Shown: piece by piece, positions 43,366 to 50,294 of the stretch | How the letters are laid out: every line of letters starts with the position of its first letter | Position numbering within the stretch: the first letter of the stretch is position 1 | Assembly (NCBI RefSeq): GCF_001429395.1 | Contig: NZ_LMJT01000012.1 | Location: forward strand, 1 to 64,000 | Reading direction: 5' to 3' | DNA length: 64,000 bases | Origin: Allobosea sp. Root381 | Lineage (GTDB): Bacteria; Pseudomonadota; Alphaproteobacteria; Rhizobiales; Beijerinckiaceae | Notes under the pieces: model-generated | Databases searched by the model: none | The model's input: only the letters and a program-made list of their open reading frames with translations | Told to the model about the DNA's origin: nothing | Program-made: the position numbers and the translations under genes

Positions 43366-44093
43366 GGCAGGTCGGCTTCCAGCCTGCGGTAGATATGGGC
43401 CCCCGCAATCGCGGCGCAGATCATGAACAGCTGCGCCGTGATTACGGCCAGCGCCGACCAATATGATCCGTTCAGCTCGGGGTCGGCGCCGCTCATAAAT
43501 GCCAGCAGCATCAACGCCAGGGCCGTCGCGGCGAAGGCCGCGAGCGGGAGCAGCAGGATCGCCAGCAGACGCAACGTCTGGCCCGAGGTTTTTGCGATCG
43601 AGCGGGCGAAGCCGAGATCCAGCCTGCCGAGCGCGAGCGAGGTGAAGGTCAGCGTCGCCCTGAGCGAGAACAGGATCGAGCCGATCAGAAGAGCCGGTAT
43701 CACCACCATCAGGAGAGGCGAATTTCCGTCGAGCAGCAGGATGGGCTCGGCCGCGAGCAGAAGTACGGCGTTGAACAGGGCGTAGCGCTGCGTTGCAGGC
43801 GAGGGCGGGCCATCGAGGCGCAGGGGCAGGGCGGTGCCTGAGACGACCTCGCGGACCGCGACGAGCCAGAGCGGCAGGCAGACGAGGAACTGCGCAAGCA
43901 CGGACATGCAGGACTGCAACAGGCCGGCGAACGTCGCCGGGTCGTCGGTTTCGTCGAGCGGCAACCCCAGCCATCGATCCAGCAGGACGCAGCAGGCCAT
44001 GGCGAGCAGCACCGCCAGCGGGTGCCGTATCAGGAAGCGCGCAAAATCACGCAACGCCGCCGTGACGACGGCGAAGACCGGCAGTTTCATCAT
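43347..44093 (-). CDS. Polytopic membrane protein of unknown function
   Basis: 248 residues with about five or six hydrophobic segments (LAVLLAMACCVLLDRWLGL, FLVCLPLWLVAV, ALFNAVLLLAAEPILLL, LLMVVIPALLIGSILFSL, LLAILLLPLAAFAATALALMLLAF, LAVITAQLFMICAAIAGAHIY). No family recognised; the layout resembles generic integral membrane proteins of Hyphomicrobiales. It converges with opgG and the two coding ends overlap by 19 bases. Divergent from the zinc-transport genes. Confidence 0.7.
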   Translation of the reverse strand: MMKLPVFAVVTAALRDFARFLIRHPLAVLLAMACCVLLDRWLGLPLDETDDPATFAGLLQSCMSVLAQFLVCLPLWLVAVREVVSGTALPLRLDGPPSPATQRYALFNAVLLLAAEPILLLDGNSPLLMVVIPALLIGSILFSLRATLTFTSLALGRLDLGFARSIAKTSGQTLRLLAILLLPLAAFAATALALMLLAFMSGADPELNGSYWSALAVITAQLFMICAAIAGAHIYRRLEADLPQNGRY

Positions 44094-44203
44094 CCTCGAT
44101 CCCAGCTCAAGCGGGCGCCAGACAAGTCCATCGCGCGGGAAACCGCAACCGCGACATGTGGATCGTGCCTCGGCGATGTCGGCGGCAGCTTGCCGTTTTC
44201 TGG

Positions 44204-44220
44204 ATGTAACAGTATATCAT
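44204..44220. promoter_or_regulatory. Zur-box-like site before znuC
   Basis: ATGTAACAGTATATCAT is a 17-base imperfect palindrome of the alphaproteobacterial Zur type (ATGTTATAnTATAACAT-like), agreeing in 13 of 17 positions with the site before znuA at 46151. It begins 22 bases before the start of the small gene that precedes znuC. Zur represses zinc uptake genes when zinc is sufficient. Confidence 0.6.
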
Positions 44221-44225
44221 CCAAC

Positions 44226-44375
44226 ATGGTCCATGCGCACGCCCGTCACGTCTCCCATGCCGCCCCGGAGAATCCGGGCTGGTCGCTGCTGCGACTGTCG
44301 GCGGCGGGGCGGATCGGGCTTGCCGGAATCGTCGTGGCGCTGGTCTGGGCCGCGACGCTCGCCGTGATCCTGTGA
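44226..44375 (+). CDS. Tiny His-rich single-helix membrane protein ahead of znuC
   Basis: 49 residues. The N-terminus has four His in eleven residues (MVHAHARHVSH), then PENPGWSLLRLSAAGRIG, and one membrane helix at the end (LAGIVVALVWAATLAVIL). The ATG at 44226 comes six bases after the Zur-like box, and the stop TGA overlaps the GTG start of znuC (GTGA), so the two are translationally coupled. There is no clear Shine-Dalgarno before the ATG, so the transcript may be nearly leaderless. It may bind zinc at the membrane or only serve as a translated leader; function unknown. Confidence 0.6.
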   Translation: MVHAHARHVSHAAPENPGWSLLRLSAAGRIGLAGIVVALVWAATLAVIL

Positions 44376-45124
44376 GTGAGTTTTCGCCCGTGTCCGCCAT
44401 CCGCCTCAACGACCTGACGCTCGGCTATGATCGCCACCCGGCGGTCCACCACCTCTCGGGCGAGATCGCGGCCGGCAGCCTGACGGCGATCGTCGGTCCC
44501 AACGGCGCCGGCAAGTCGACCCTGCTCAAGGGCATCGCGGGTGCGCTCGCGCCGCTCGGCGGCGACGTGAATGTGGCGCGCGGCCGGCGGCTCGCCTATC
44601 TGCCGCAATCGGCCGAGCTCGACCGCTCCTTCCCGATCCATGTCTACGATCTCGTCGCCATGGGTCTCTGGGGCAGTGCCGGCATCTTCGGGCGCATCGG
44701 CCGCGGTTCGGCCGGCAAGGTCGAGGCGGCGATCGCCGCCGTCGGGCTCGCCGGCTTCGAGCGCCGGCCGATCGCGGCGCTCTCCGGCGGTCAGATGCAG
44801 CGTGTGCTGTTCGCGCGGCTGCTGCTCCAGGACGCAGACATCATCCTGCTCGACGAGCCCTTCACCGCGATCGATGCGCGCACCACGGCCGATCTGCTGG
44901 CGCTGGTCCAGCGCTGGCATGGCGAGAGCCGCACCGTCATCGCCGTCCTGCACGACATCGAGACGGTGCGCCGCGCCTTCCCGCAGACTCTGCTGCTCGC
45001 GCGCGAGCCGGTCGCCTGGGGCGAGACGGCCGAGGTGCTGACGCCTGCGAACCTGCTGAAGGCGCGCCGCATGGTCGAGGCCTTCGACAGCCACGCCGCG
45101 CCCTGCGAGCGCGACGCGGCGTGA
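44372..45124 (+). CDS. znuC: Zinc ABC importer, ATPase ZnuC
   Basis: 250 residues. Walker A GPNGAGKST, Q-loop YLPQSAELDRSFPIHVYDLVAMGLW, signature LSGGQMQRVLFARLLLQ, Walker B IILLDEPFTAID, H-loop VLHDIETVR. The Q-loop form is typical of ZnuC/MntB ATPases. It starts with GTG overlapping the small upstream gene. ZnuB follows after a 29-bp perfect palindrome in the gap. It powers zinc uptake by ZnuB and ZnuA. Confidence 0.92.
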   Translation: MSEFSPVSAIRLNDLTLGYDRHPAVHHLSGEIAAGSLTAIVGPNGAGKSTLLKGIAGALAPLGGDVNVARGRRLAYLPQSAELDRSFPIHVYDLVAMGLWGSAGIFGRIGRGSAGKVEAAIAAVGLAGFERRPIAALSGGQMQRVLFARLLLQDADIILLDEPFTAIDARTTADLLALVQRWHGESRTVIAVLHDIETVRRAFPQTLLLAREPVAWGETAEVLTPANLLKARRMVEAFDSHAAPCERDAA

Positions 45125-45149
45125 CAAGCGGACCGATCAGCCTCGTTCC

Positions 45150-45225
45150 GTCATTGCGAGCGTAGCGAAGCAATCCAGGTCTTGGCGCCGAGCCCTCTGG
45201 ATTGCTTCGCTACGCTCGCAATGAC
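45150..45225. repeat. Perfect 29-bp inverted repeat between znuC and znuB
   Basis: Arms at 45150-45178 and 45197-45225 are perfect reverse complements (29 of 29) with an 18-base loop. The arm begins GTCATTGCGAGCGTAGCGAA, a well-known dispersed intergenic palindrome of Hyphomicrobiales. It sits within an apparent operon, so in the mRNA it will form a very stable hairpin between znuC and znuB. Confidence 0.9.
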
Positions 45226-45266
45226 GAGTTGGCACCGCCGAAGCCGATCTTCTCCAGCCACGAAAC

Positions 45267-46148
45267 GTGCCCGTGCTCCACGACCTCTTCATTGGCCCCT
45301 TCGTCGAATTCGACTTCATGCGGCGCGCCCTGGTCGGCATCGTCGCGCTGTCGGTATCGGGGGCGCCGATCGGCGTCTTCCTGATGCTGCGACGGATGAG
45401 CCTCACCGGCGACGCGATGGCGCATGCGATCCTGCCCGGCGCCGCGCTCGGCTATCTCGTCGCAGGCTTCTCGCTGCCGGCGATGACGCTGGGCGGGCTC
45501 GCGGCCGGCTTCGCGGTTGCGCTCGCCGCCGGCGCGGTGGCGCGGGTCACGGTGATCAAGGAGGATGCCTCGCTCGCGGCCTTCTACCTGATCTCGCTGG
45601 CGCTCGGCGTCACCATCGTCTCACTGCGCGGCTCGGCGGTCGATCTCTTCCATGTCCTGTTCGGCAATGTGCTGGCGCTCGACAACGAGGTGCTGGTCCT
45701 GCTCTCCTCGGTGGCGAGCATCTCGCTGCTGGCGCTGGCCGCGCTCTATCGCCCACTGGTGATGGAATGCGTCGACCCGGGCTTCCTGCGTTCGGTCAGC
45801 CGGTCCGGCGGCATCGTCCACCTGACCTTCCTCGGCCTCGTCGTGCTCAATCTCGTCGCCGGATTCCACGCGCTCGGCACCCTGCTCGCCGTCGGCCTGA
45901 TGATGCTGCCGGCGGCGGCGGCGCGGTTCTGGACGGCCGACATCACCCGGCTGATCCTGCTCGCCAGCGGCTTCGCCATGGTCTCGGGCTATACCGGACT
46001 GGTCGTATCCTATTCGGCCGGCAGCAATCTCCCGGCCGGGCCGGCCATCATCCTCTCGGCGGGCGCACTCTATCTCGGCTCGCTCCTGCTCGGCTCGCAG
46101 GGCGGATTGCTGCGACGCCTCTTGCCTCGCGCCCATCTTCAGCGATAG
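45267..46148 (+). CDS. znuB: Zinc ABC importer, permease ZnuB
   Basis: 293 residues, ABC-3 family. MPVLHDLFIGPFVEFDFMRRALVGIVALSVSGAPIGVFLMLRRMSLTGDAMAHAILPGAALGYLVAG is the conserved start, with the usual SLxGDAxAHAxLPGxALG motif, and LGTLLAVGLMMLPAAAARFW near residue 210. Eight or more hydrophobic segments. The start is GTG at 45267; no ATG exists nearby. The stop is followed directly by the Zur-like site of znuA. Confidence 0.9.
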   Translation: MPVLHDLFIGPFVEFDFMRRALVGIVALSVSGAPIGVFLMLRRMSLTGDAMAHAILPGAALGYLVAGFSLPAMTLGGLAAGFAVALAAGAVARVTVIKEDASLAAFYLISLALGVTIVSLRGSAVDLFHVLFGNVLALDNEVLVLLSSVASISLLALAALYRPLVMECVDPGFLRSVSRSGGIVHLTFLGLVVLNLVAGFHALGTLLAVGLMMLPAAAARFWTADITRLILLASGFAMVSGYTGLVVSYSAGSNLPAGPAIILSAGALYLGSLLLGSQGGLLRRLLPRAHLQR

Positions 46149-46150
46149 TT

Positions 46151-46167
46151 ATGTTATAGTGTTTCAT
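46151..46167. promoter_or_regulatory. Zur-box-like site before znuA
   Basis: ATGTTATAGTGTTTCAT, centred on G46159, has the left half of the alphaproteobacterial Zur consensus intact (ATGTTATA) and a degenerate right half. It begins 3 bases after the znuB stop and ends 17 bases before the znuA start, so znuA can be repressed separately from znuCB. Confidence 0.65.
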
Positions 46168-46184
46168 TATCGCTGGAGTTTCCG

Positions 46185-47120
46185 ATGCCCAACCGCCGCA
46201 CCCTTCTCGCCGGGCTCGCCGCCGGCCTGATCTCCGCCGCGCTGCCCGGCGTCGCCGCTGCCCAGGAGAAGCTGCCGGTGCTGGCGAGCTTCTCGATCCT
46301 GGCCGATTTCGTCGGCCAAGTCGGCGGCGACCGCGTCGCGGTGACGACTTTGGTCGGCCGCGATGGCGACGCGCATGTCTATTCGCCGACGCCGGCCGAC
46401 GCCAAGGCGATGGCGGCTGCGAAGCTCGTGGTGGTCAACGGCCTCGAATTCGAGGGCTGGTTGACGCGGCTGGTGAAATCCTCCGGGACCAAGGCGCCGG
46501 TGGTGGCGGCGACCGAAGGCATCACGCCGCTGAAGGGAGAAGACGATCACGGCAAGGGCGGCCATGGTCACGGCCACGCCCATGACGTCGATCCGCATGC
46601 CTGGCAGAGCGTCGCCAATGCCAAGCTCTATGTCGCCAATATCCGCGATGCGCTGGTCAAGGCCGACCCGGCCGGCAAGGACGCCTATTCGGCCAATGCG
46701 ACGCGCTACCTCGCCGAACTCGATGCTCTGGAGGGCGAAATCCGGGCGGCGGTGGCACGGATTCCGGCCGAGAGGCGCAAGGCGATCACCTCGCATGACG
46801 CCTTCGGCTATTTCGCCAAGGCCTATGGCATCGCCTTCGTCTCGCCGCAGGGCGTCTCGACCGAGGCCGAGGCCTCGGCGAAGGATGTCGGCCGCATCAT
46901 CCGGCAGGTGAAGGCGCAGAAGGTGCCGGCGGTCTTCCTCGAGAACGTCACCAATCCGCGGCTCGCCGAGCAGATCGCGCGCGAGAGCGGCGCGAAGATC
47001 GGCGGACGGATCTACTCGGATGCGCTTTCCGCGGCGGATGGCCCGGCCGGGACTTACATCGCGATGATGAAACACAATATAAGCGAGATCGAAAAGGCGC
47101 TTGCCGCCGGCCCGGCCTGA
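46185..47120 (+). CDS. znuA: Zinc ABC importer, binding protein ZnuA
   Basis: 311 residues. Signal peptide MPNRRTLLAGLAAGLISAALPGVAAAQ, then LPVLASFSILADFVGQVGGDRVAVTTLVGRDGDAHVYSPTPADAKAM with metal ligand H64. The His-rich loop DDHGKGGHGHGHAHDVDPHAW (about 120-140) marks zinc rather than manganese proteins, and further ligands are in ITSHDAFGYFAKAYG and the C-terminal region. GGAG precedes the ATG. Periplasmic. Its stop overlaps a possible upstream start of the COG0523 gene. Confidence 0.93.
   Translation: MPNRRTLLAGLAAGLISAALPGVAAAQEKLPVLASFSILADFVGQVGGDRVAVTTLVGRDGDAHVYSPTPADAKAMAAAKLVVVNGLEFEGWLTRLVKSSGTKAPVVAATEGITPLKGEDDHGKGGHGHGHAHDVDPHAWQSVANAKLYVANIRDALVKADPAGKDAYSANATRYLAELDALEGEIRAAVARIPAERRKAITSHDAFGYFAKAYGIAFVSPQGVSTEAEASAKDVGRIIRQVKAQKVPAVFLENVTNPRLAEQIARESGAKIGGRIYSDALSAADGPAGTYIAMMKHNISEIEKALAAGPA
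47067..47083. promoter_or_regulatory. Possible third Zur-like site inside the end of znuA
   Basis: ATGAAACACAATATAAG agrees in 13 of 17 positions with the reverse complement of the znuA box, but its own dyad is weak (3 of 8 pairs). It lies about 80 bases before the COG0523 GTPase start and inside the znuA coding region. It could give that gene its own zinc control, or be coincidence. Confidence 0.3.
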
Positions 47121-47164
47121 TGGTCGCGCCTCCGCTCGCCCCCGCCACGCATCAGGTCAAGACC

Positions 47165-48127
47165 ATGTCCGAGAAAATCCCCGTCACGGTGCTCACCGGC
47201 TATCTGGGCGCCGGCAAGACCACGCTCTTGAACCGCATCCTCACCGAGGATCACGGCAAGAAATTTGCCGTCATCGTCAACGAGTTCGGCGAGGCCGGAA
47301 TCGATGGCGACCTCGTCGTCGGCGCCGACGAGGAAGTCTTCGAGATGAACAATGGCTGCATCTGCTGCACGGTGCGGGGCGACCTGATCCGCATCCTCGA
47401 CGGGCTGATGAAGCGCAAGGGCAAGTTCGACGCGATCATCGTCGAGACCACGGGACTGGCCGATCCGGCCCCCGTCGCCCAGACCTTCTTCGTCGATCAA
47501 GATGTCGGCGACGCCACCAAGCTCGATGCCGTCGTGACCGTGACCGACGCGAAGTGGCTGCAGGAGCGGCTGAAGGACGCGCCCGAGGCGAAGAACCAGA
47601 TCGCCTTCGCGGACGTCATCGTCCTCAACAAGGTCGATCTGGTGACGGCCGAGGAACTCGCAGACGTCGAGACCGCGATCCGCGCCATCAACCCCTATGC
47701 CAAGCTGCACAAGACGACGCGCTGCGAACTTCCGATCGAAAACCTGCTCGACCGCAACGCCTTCGATCTCGACCGCATCCTCGACATCGAGCCGGATTTC
47801 CTCGAATCCGGCCATCACCACCATCATTCCGACGATGTCCGCTCGATGTCGTTCACGATCCCCGGCGATGTCGATCCCGAGAAGTTCATGCCCTGGATCA
47901 ACGACATCAGCCAGGCTCAGGGCCCGAACATCCTGCGTTCCAAGGGCATCCTCGCCTTCAAGGACGAGCCGCGCCGTTTCGTCTTCCAGGGCGTGCACAT
48001 GATCCTCGACGGCGATCTCCAGCGCGACTGGAAGGCCGGCGAGAAGCGCGAGAGCCGCCTCGTCTTCATCGGGCGCGATCTCGATCCGAACGAACTGCGC
48101 AAGGGCTTCGAGGCCTGCGCGGCGTAA
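47165..48127 (+). CDS. COG0523 (CobW/ZigA-like) metal chaperone GTPase
   Basis: 320 residues. G1 loop GYLGAGKTT (12-20), the metal-binding GCICC (C65, C67, C68), and NKVD for guanine. A His cluster GHHHHHSDD (217-221) and the C-terminal CobW domain (RSKGILAFKDEPRRFVFQGVHMILDGD) complete the family pattern. Such Zur-linked GTPases deliver zinc to apo-enzymes under zinc limitation. A start at 47120 (TGATG with the znuA stop) is also possible; the ATG at 47165 begins the conserved MSEKIPVTVLTG. It follows znuA directly and precedes the WD40 gene. Confidence 0.9.
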   Translation: MSEKIPVTVLTGYLGAGKTTLLNRILTEDHGKKFAVIVNEFGEAGIDGDLVVGADEEVFEMNNGCICCTVRGDLIRILDGLMKRKGKFDAIIVETTGLADPAPVAQTFFVDQDVGDATKLDAVVTVTDAKWLQERLKDAPEAKNQIAFADVIVLNKVDLVTAEELADVETAIRAINPYAKLHKTTRCELPIENLLDRNAFDLDRILDIEPDFLESGHHHHHSDDVRSMSFTIPGDVDPEKFMPWINDISQAQGPNILRSKGILAFKDEPRRFVFQGVHMILDGDLQRDWKAGEKRESRLVFIGRDLDPNELRKGFEACAA

Positions 48128-48137
48128 CCACCTTGCC

Positions 48138-48264
48138 GTCATTCCGGGGCGCGGCGAAAGCCGCGAACCCGGAACCCACGACCGGGCGATGCCGTCAGCC
48201 GCTTGGTTCCGCTTCACCCAGTCATGGGTTCCGGGTTCATTGCTGCGCGATGCCCCGGAATGAC
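48138..48264. repeat. Nested palindromic intergenic element, 127 bp
   Basis: Outer arms GTCATTCCGGGGC (48138-48150) and its complement (48252-48264), inner arms GAACCCGGAACCCA (48165-48178) and its complement (48225-48238), all perfect. This is a dispersed Hyphomicrobiales palindrome. It fills most of the gap between the GTPase and WD40 genes. Confidence 0.85.
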
Positions 48265-48305
48265 AGCGGTTTGCGAAACACGCCGGCCGAGCTAAAGCGT
48301 TGCCC

Positions 48306-49316
48306 ATGAACACGATCCCCAAGCCCGTCTCGCTGCGCGAGCATGTCGTTCCCGTCGAGGCGGGAGAACATGTTGTCGGTGCCCAGTGGTTGAAGCAGAC
48401 GCTCGCGCTCGCTCTGTCGGATGGGCGCGTCCTGCGCTGGACCGATGGCCAGATCGACAGCGTCGAGGCGCATCGCGGTGGCTTGCTCTGCGCCACCGGC
48501 GACGGCGAGCGGCTGGTCAGCGGCGGCGATGACGGGCGCGTCGTCGCAACCTCGGCCGCAGGCGAGCCGGTCGAGGTCGCCGTCGATCCCAAGCGCCGCT
48601 GGATCGATGCAGTGGCGCTGTCGGCGTCCGGCAGCATCGCCTGGAACACCGGCAAGAGCGTTCATGCCCGCGACGACAAGGGCAAGGTCAAATCCTTCGA
48701 CTTCGCCACCACCCCGCAGGGCCTCGTCTTCGCGCCGAAGGGCTACCGGCTCGCCATCGGCCAGATGAACGGCGTCTCGCTCTGGTATCCGAACACCGAG
48801 GCCGCGCCTGAATTCCTCGAATGGAAGGGCTCGCATCTCGACGTCGTCTGGTCCCAGGACGGGCGCTTCGTGGTCTCCTCGATGCAGGAGAACGCGTTGC
48901 ATGGCTGGCGCCTCGGCGACAAGCCGAGCCATATGCGGATGACCGGCTATCCGGCCAAGCCGCGCTCGCTGTCCTGGTCGCATGACGGGCTCTGGCTGGC
49001 GTCGAGCGGCGCGGATGCCGCGATCGTCTGGCCGTTCCAGGGCGACGGGCCGCAGGGCAAGGCGCCGCGCGAATGCGGCGCACGCCACGCCAAGGTCACG
49101 CGCGTCGCCTTCCATCCCAAGGCGCTGGTGCTGGCGGTCGGCTATGACGACGGCTGCGTCCTGATGATCCGCCTGACCGACGCCTCGGAACTGCTGGTGC
49201 GCCCGCCCTTGCGCGGCAGCGGCATCACCGCCTTCGCCTGGGACAAGGGCGGCAAGCGCCTGGCCTTCGGGGCCGAGGACGGCGCGGCCGGCGTGCTGAC
49301 GCTGCCGGCGGGCTGA
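48306..49316 (+). CDS. WD40-repeat protein linked to the COG0523 GTPase
   Basis: 336 residues, no signal peptide. Repeated blade-like units end in dipeptide positions such as ALALSDGRVLRWTD, VSGGDDGRVVATS, AIGQMNGVSLWYPN, VVSSMQENALHGWRL, LASSGADAAIVWPF and LAVGYDDGCVLMIRL, giving about seven blades, enough for one propeller. The TTG at 48300 is two codons upstream; ATG at 48306 is preferred. The gene is coupled to the next one by TGATG. Likely a cytoplasmic scaffold; its position after znuA and the GTPase suggests a zinc-related role, but that is inference. Confidence 0.82.
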   Translation: MNTIPKPVSLREHVVPVEAGEHVVGAQWLKQTLALALSDGRVLRWTDGQIDSVEAHRGGLLCATGDGERLVSGGDDGRVVATSAAGEPVEVAVDPKRRWIDAVALSASGSIAWNTGKSVHARDDKGKVKSFDFATTPQGLVFAPKGYRLAIGQMNGVSLWYPNTEAAPEFLEWKGSHLDVVWSQDGRFVVSSMQENALHGWRLGDKPSHMRMTGYPAKPRSLSWSHDGLWLASSGADAAIVWPFQGDGPQGKAPRECGARHAKVTRVAFHPKALVLAVGYDDGCVLMIRLTDASELLVRPPLRGSGITAFAWDKGGKRLAFGAEDGAAGVLTLPAG

Positions 49317-49582
49317 TGCGCTTCGGCCTCTTCGGCAGGAAGGACGATGCCGCGGGCAAGGCTGCGGCGGCACGGCTCAAGGACGATGTCCGCCGCCTGC
49401 TCGGCCTGCCCGAGGCGGCGGCGATCGCGGTCAACGAGATCATCTGCGCCGACCCCGCCTGCCCGGGCACGGAGACGGTGATCCTGGTGATGAACCCCGG
49501 CGAGAAGACCCGCGCGTTCAAGGTCCAGATGGCGATGGCCGAGGTCACGGAGGAGGCGCTGCGCGCGGCGCTGGGCGGCTAG
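49316..49582 (+). CDS. Small conserved-looking protein with a CADPACPG motif
   Basis: 88 residues: MRFGLFGRKDD, a helical stretch, then AIAVNEIICADPACPGTETVILVMNPGEKTRAFKVQMAMAEVTEEALRAAL. The two Cys in CADPACPG and the single domain length suggest a compact alpha/beta protein that may bind metal. Its ATG overlaps the WD40 stop (TGATG), so it is co-translated. No named family recognised. Probably part of the zinc-linked operon. Confidence 0.7.
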   Translation: MRFGLFGRKDDAAGKAAAARLKDDVRRLLGLPEAAAIAVNEIICADPACPGTETVILVMNPGEKTRAFKVQMAMAEVTEEALRAALGG

Positions 49583-49589
49583 GCCGACC

Positions 49590-50147
49590 TCACAGCATTT
49601 CCGGCTTGAAGGCCGAGCGGCGGCTGACCGCCCGACCGGCGACCATGAACTCGCCGTCGCCGCGATAATGGAAGGTCCGCGGATTCTTCGGAGAGGCTGC
49701 GACATGCGCCTTGACCACGCGCCAGATGAACAGGTTTTGCGCCGCGGCCAGGCTGTCGTCCTCCAGCTCGCATTCGAAGCTGGCATAGCACTCGCCGATC
49801 AGCGGCGCCGGGACCTTTTCCGCTTCGACCGCGGTCAACCCATAGGTCTCGAACTTGTCGATCTCGGCGCCGGTCGAGTTGCCGATCGCGACCGCGGTGT
49901 CGAGGAGCTCGAAGGTCGGCACGTTGATCACGCAGGCACGAGAGCGGGTGATCAGTTCGTGGCTGTGGTTATGGCTCCAGATGTAGCAGCCGAAGAGGGC
50001 GGGGGTGAAGCCGAGCATCATGTGCCAGCCCATCGTCATGATGTTGCTCCGGCCGTCATGGGCGCTGGAGACCAGCACGATCGGTCCGGGTTCGAGATGC
50101 CGGCGGATTTCGGAGAGCGGATAGTCCCGCTTGTCGTAGAGCTTCAT
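49590..50147 (-). CDS. Flavin reductase family protein (FMN-binding split barrel)
   Basis: 185 residues. MKLYDKRDYPLSEIRRHLEPGPIVLVSSAHDGRSNIMTMGWHMMLGFTPALFGCYIWSHNHSHELI is the typical flavin-reductase-like domain, with RACVINVPTFELLDTAVAIGNSTG following. It binds FMN and probably reduces flavin or acts on a small oxidant. GGAGG precedes the ATG at 50147. Monocistronic, tail-to-tail with the zinc-linked small gene. Substrate unknown. Confidence 0.85.
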   Translation of the reverse strand: MKLYDKRDYPLSEIRRHLEPGPIVLVSSAHDGRSNIMTMGWHMMLGFTPALFGCYIWSHNHSHELITRSRACVINVPTFELLDTAVAIGNSTGAEIDKFETYGLTAVEAEKVPAPLIGECYASFECELEDDSLAAAQNLFIWRVVKAHVAASPKNPRTFHYRGDGEFMVAGRAVSRRSAFKPEML

Positions 50148-50294
50148 CGCGCGCCTCCGCTGCCGTGTCATGTGACGAACGCAGAAGGGCAGGGCGGAGG
50201 TTCCGGGCTCGCATGCTCTCTCCTGCCGGCGCCTGTCAGCGGCTCGCGGGCGAGCGGCTTAACAGGAGGCGCCGGGCCGGCTAGCCTGCGTCGC

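Noticed and set aside
44204..44220. A Fur or Mur box before znuC
   Set aside because: Neighbouring genes are for zinc (His-rich ZnuA loop) and the 17-base form resembles Zur more than the Fur 19-base pattern.
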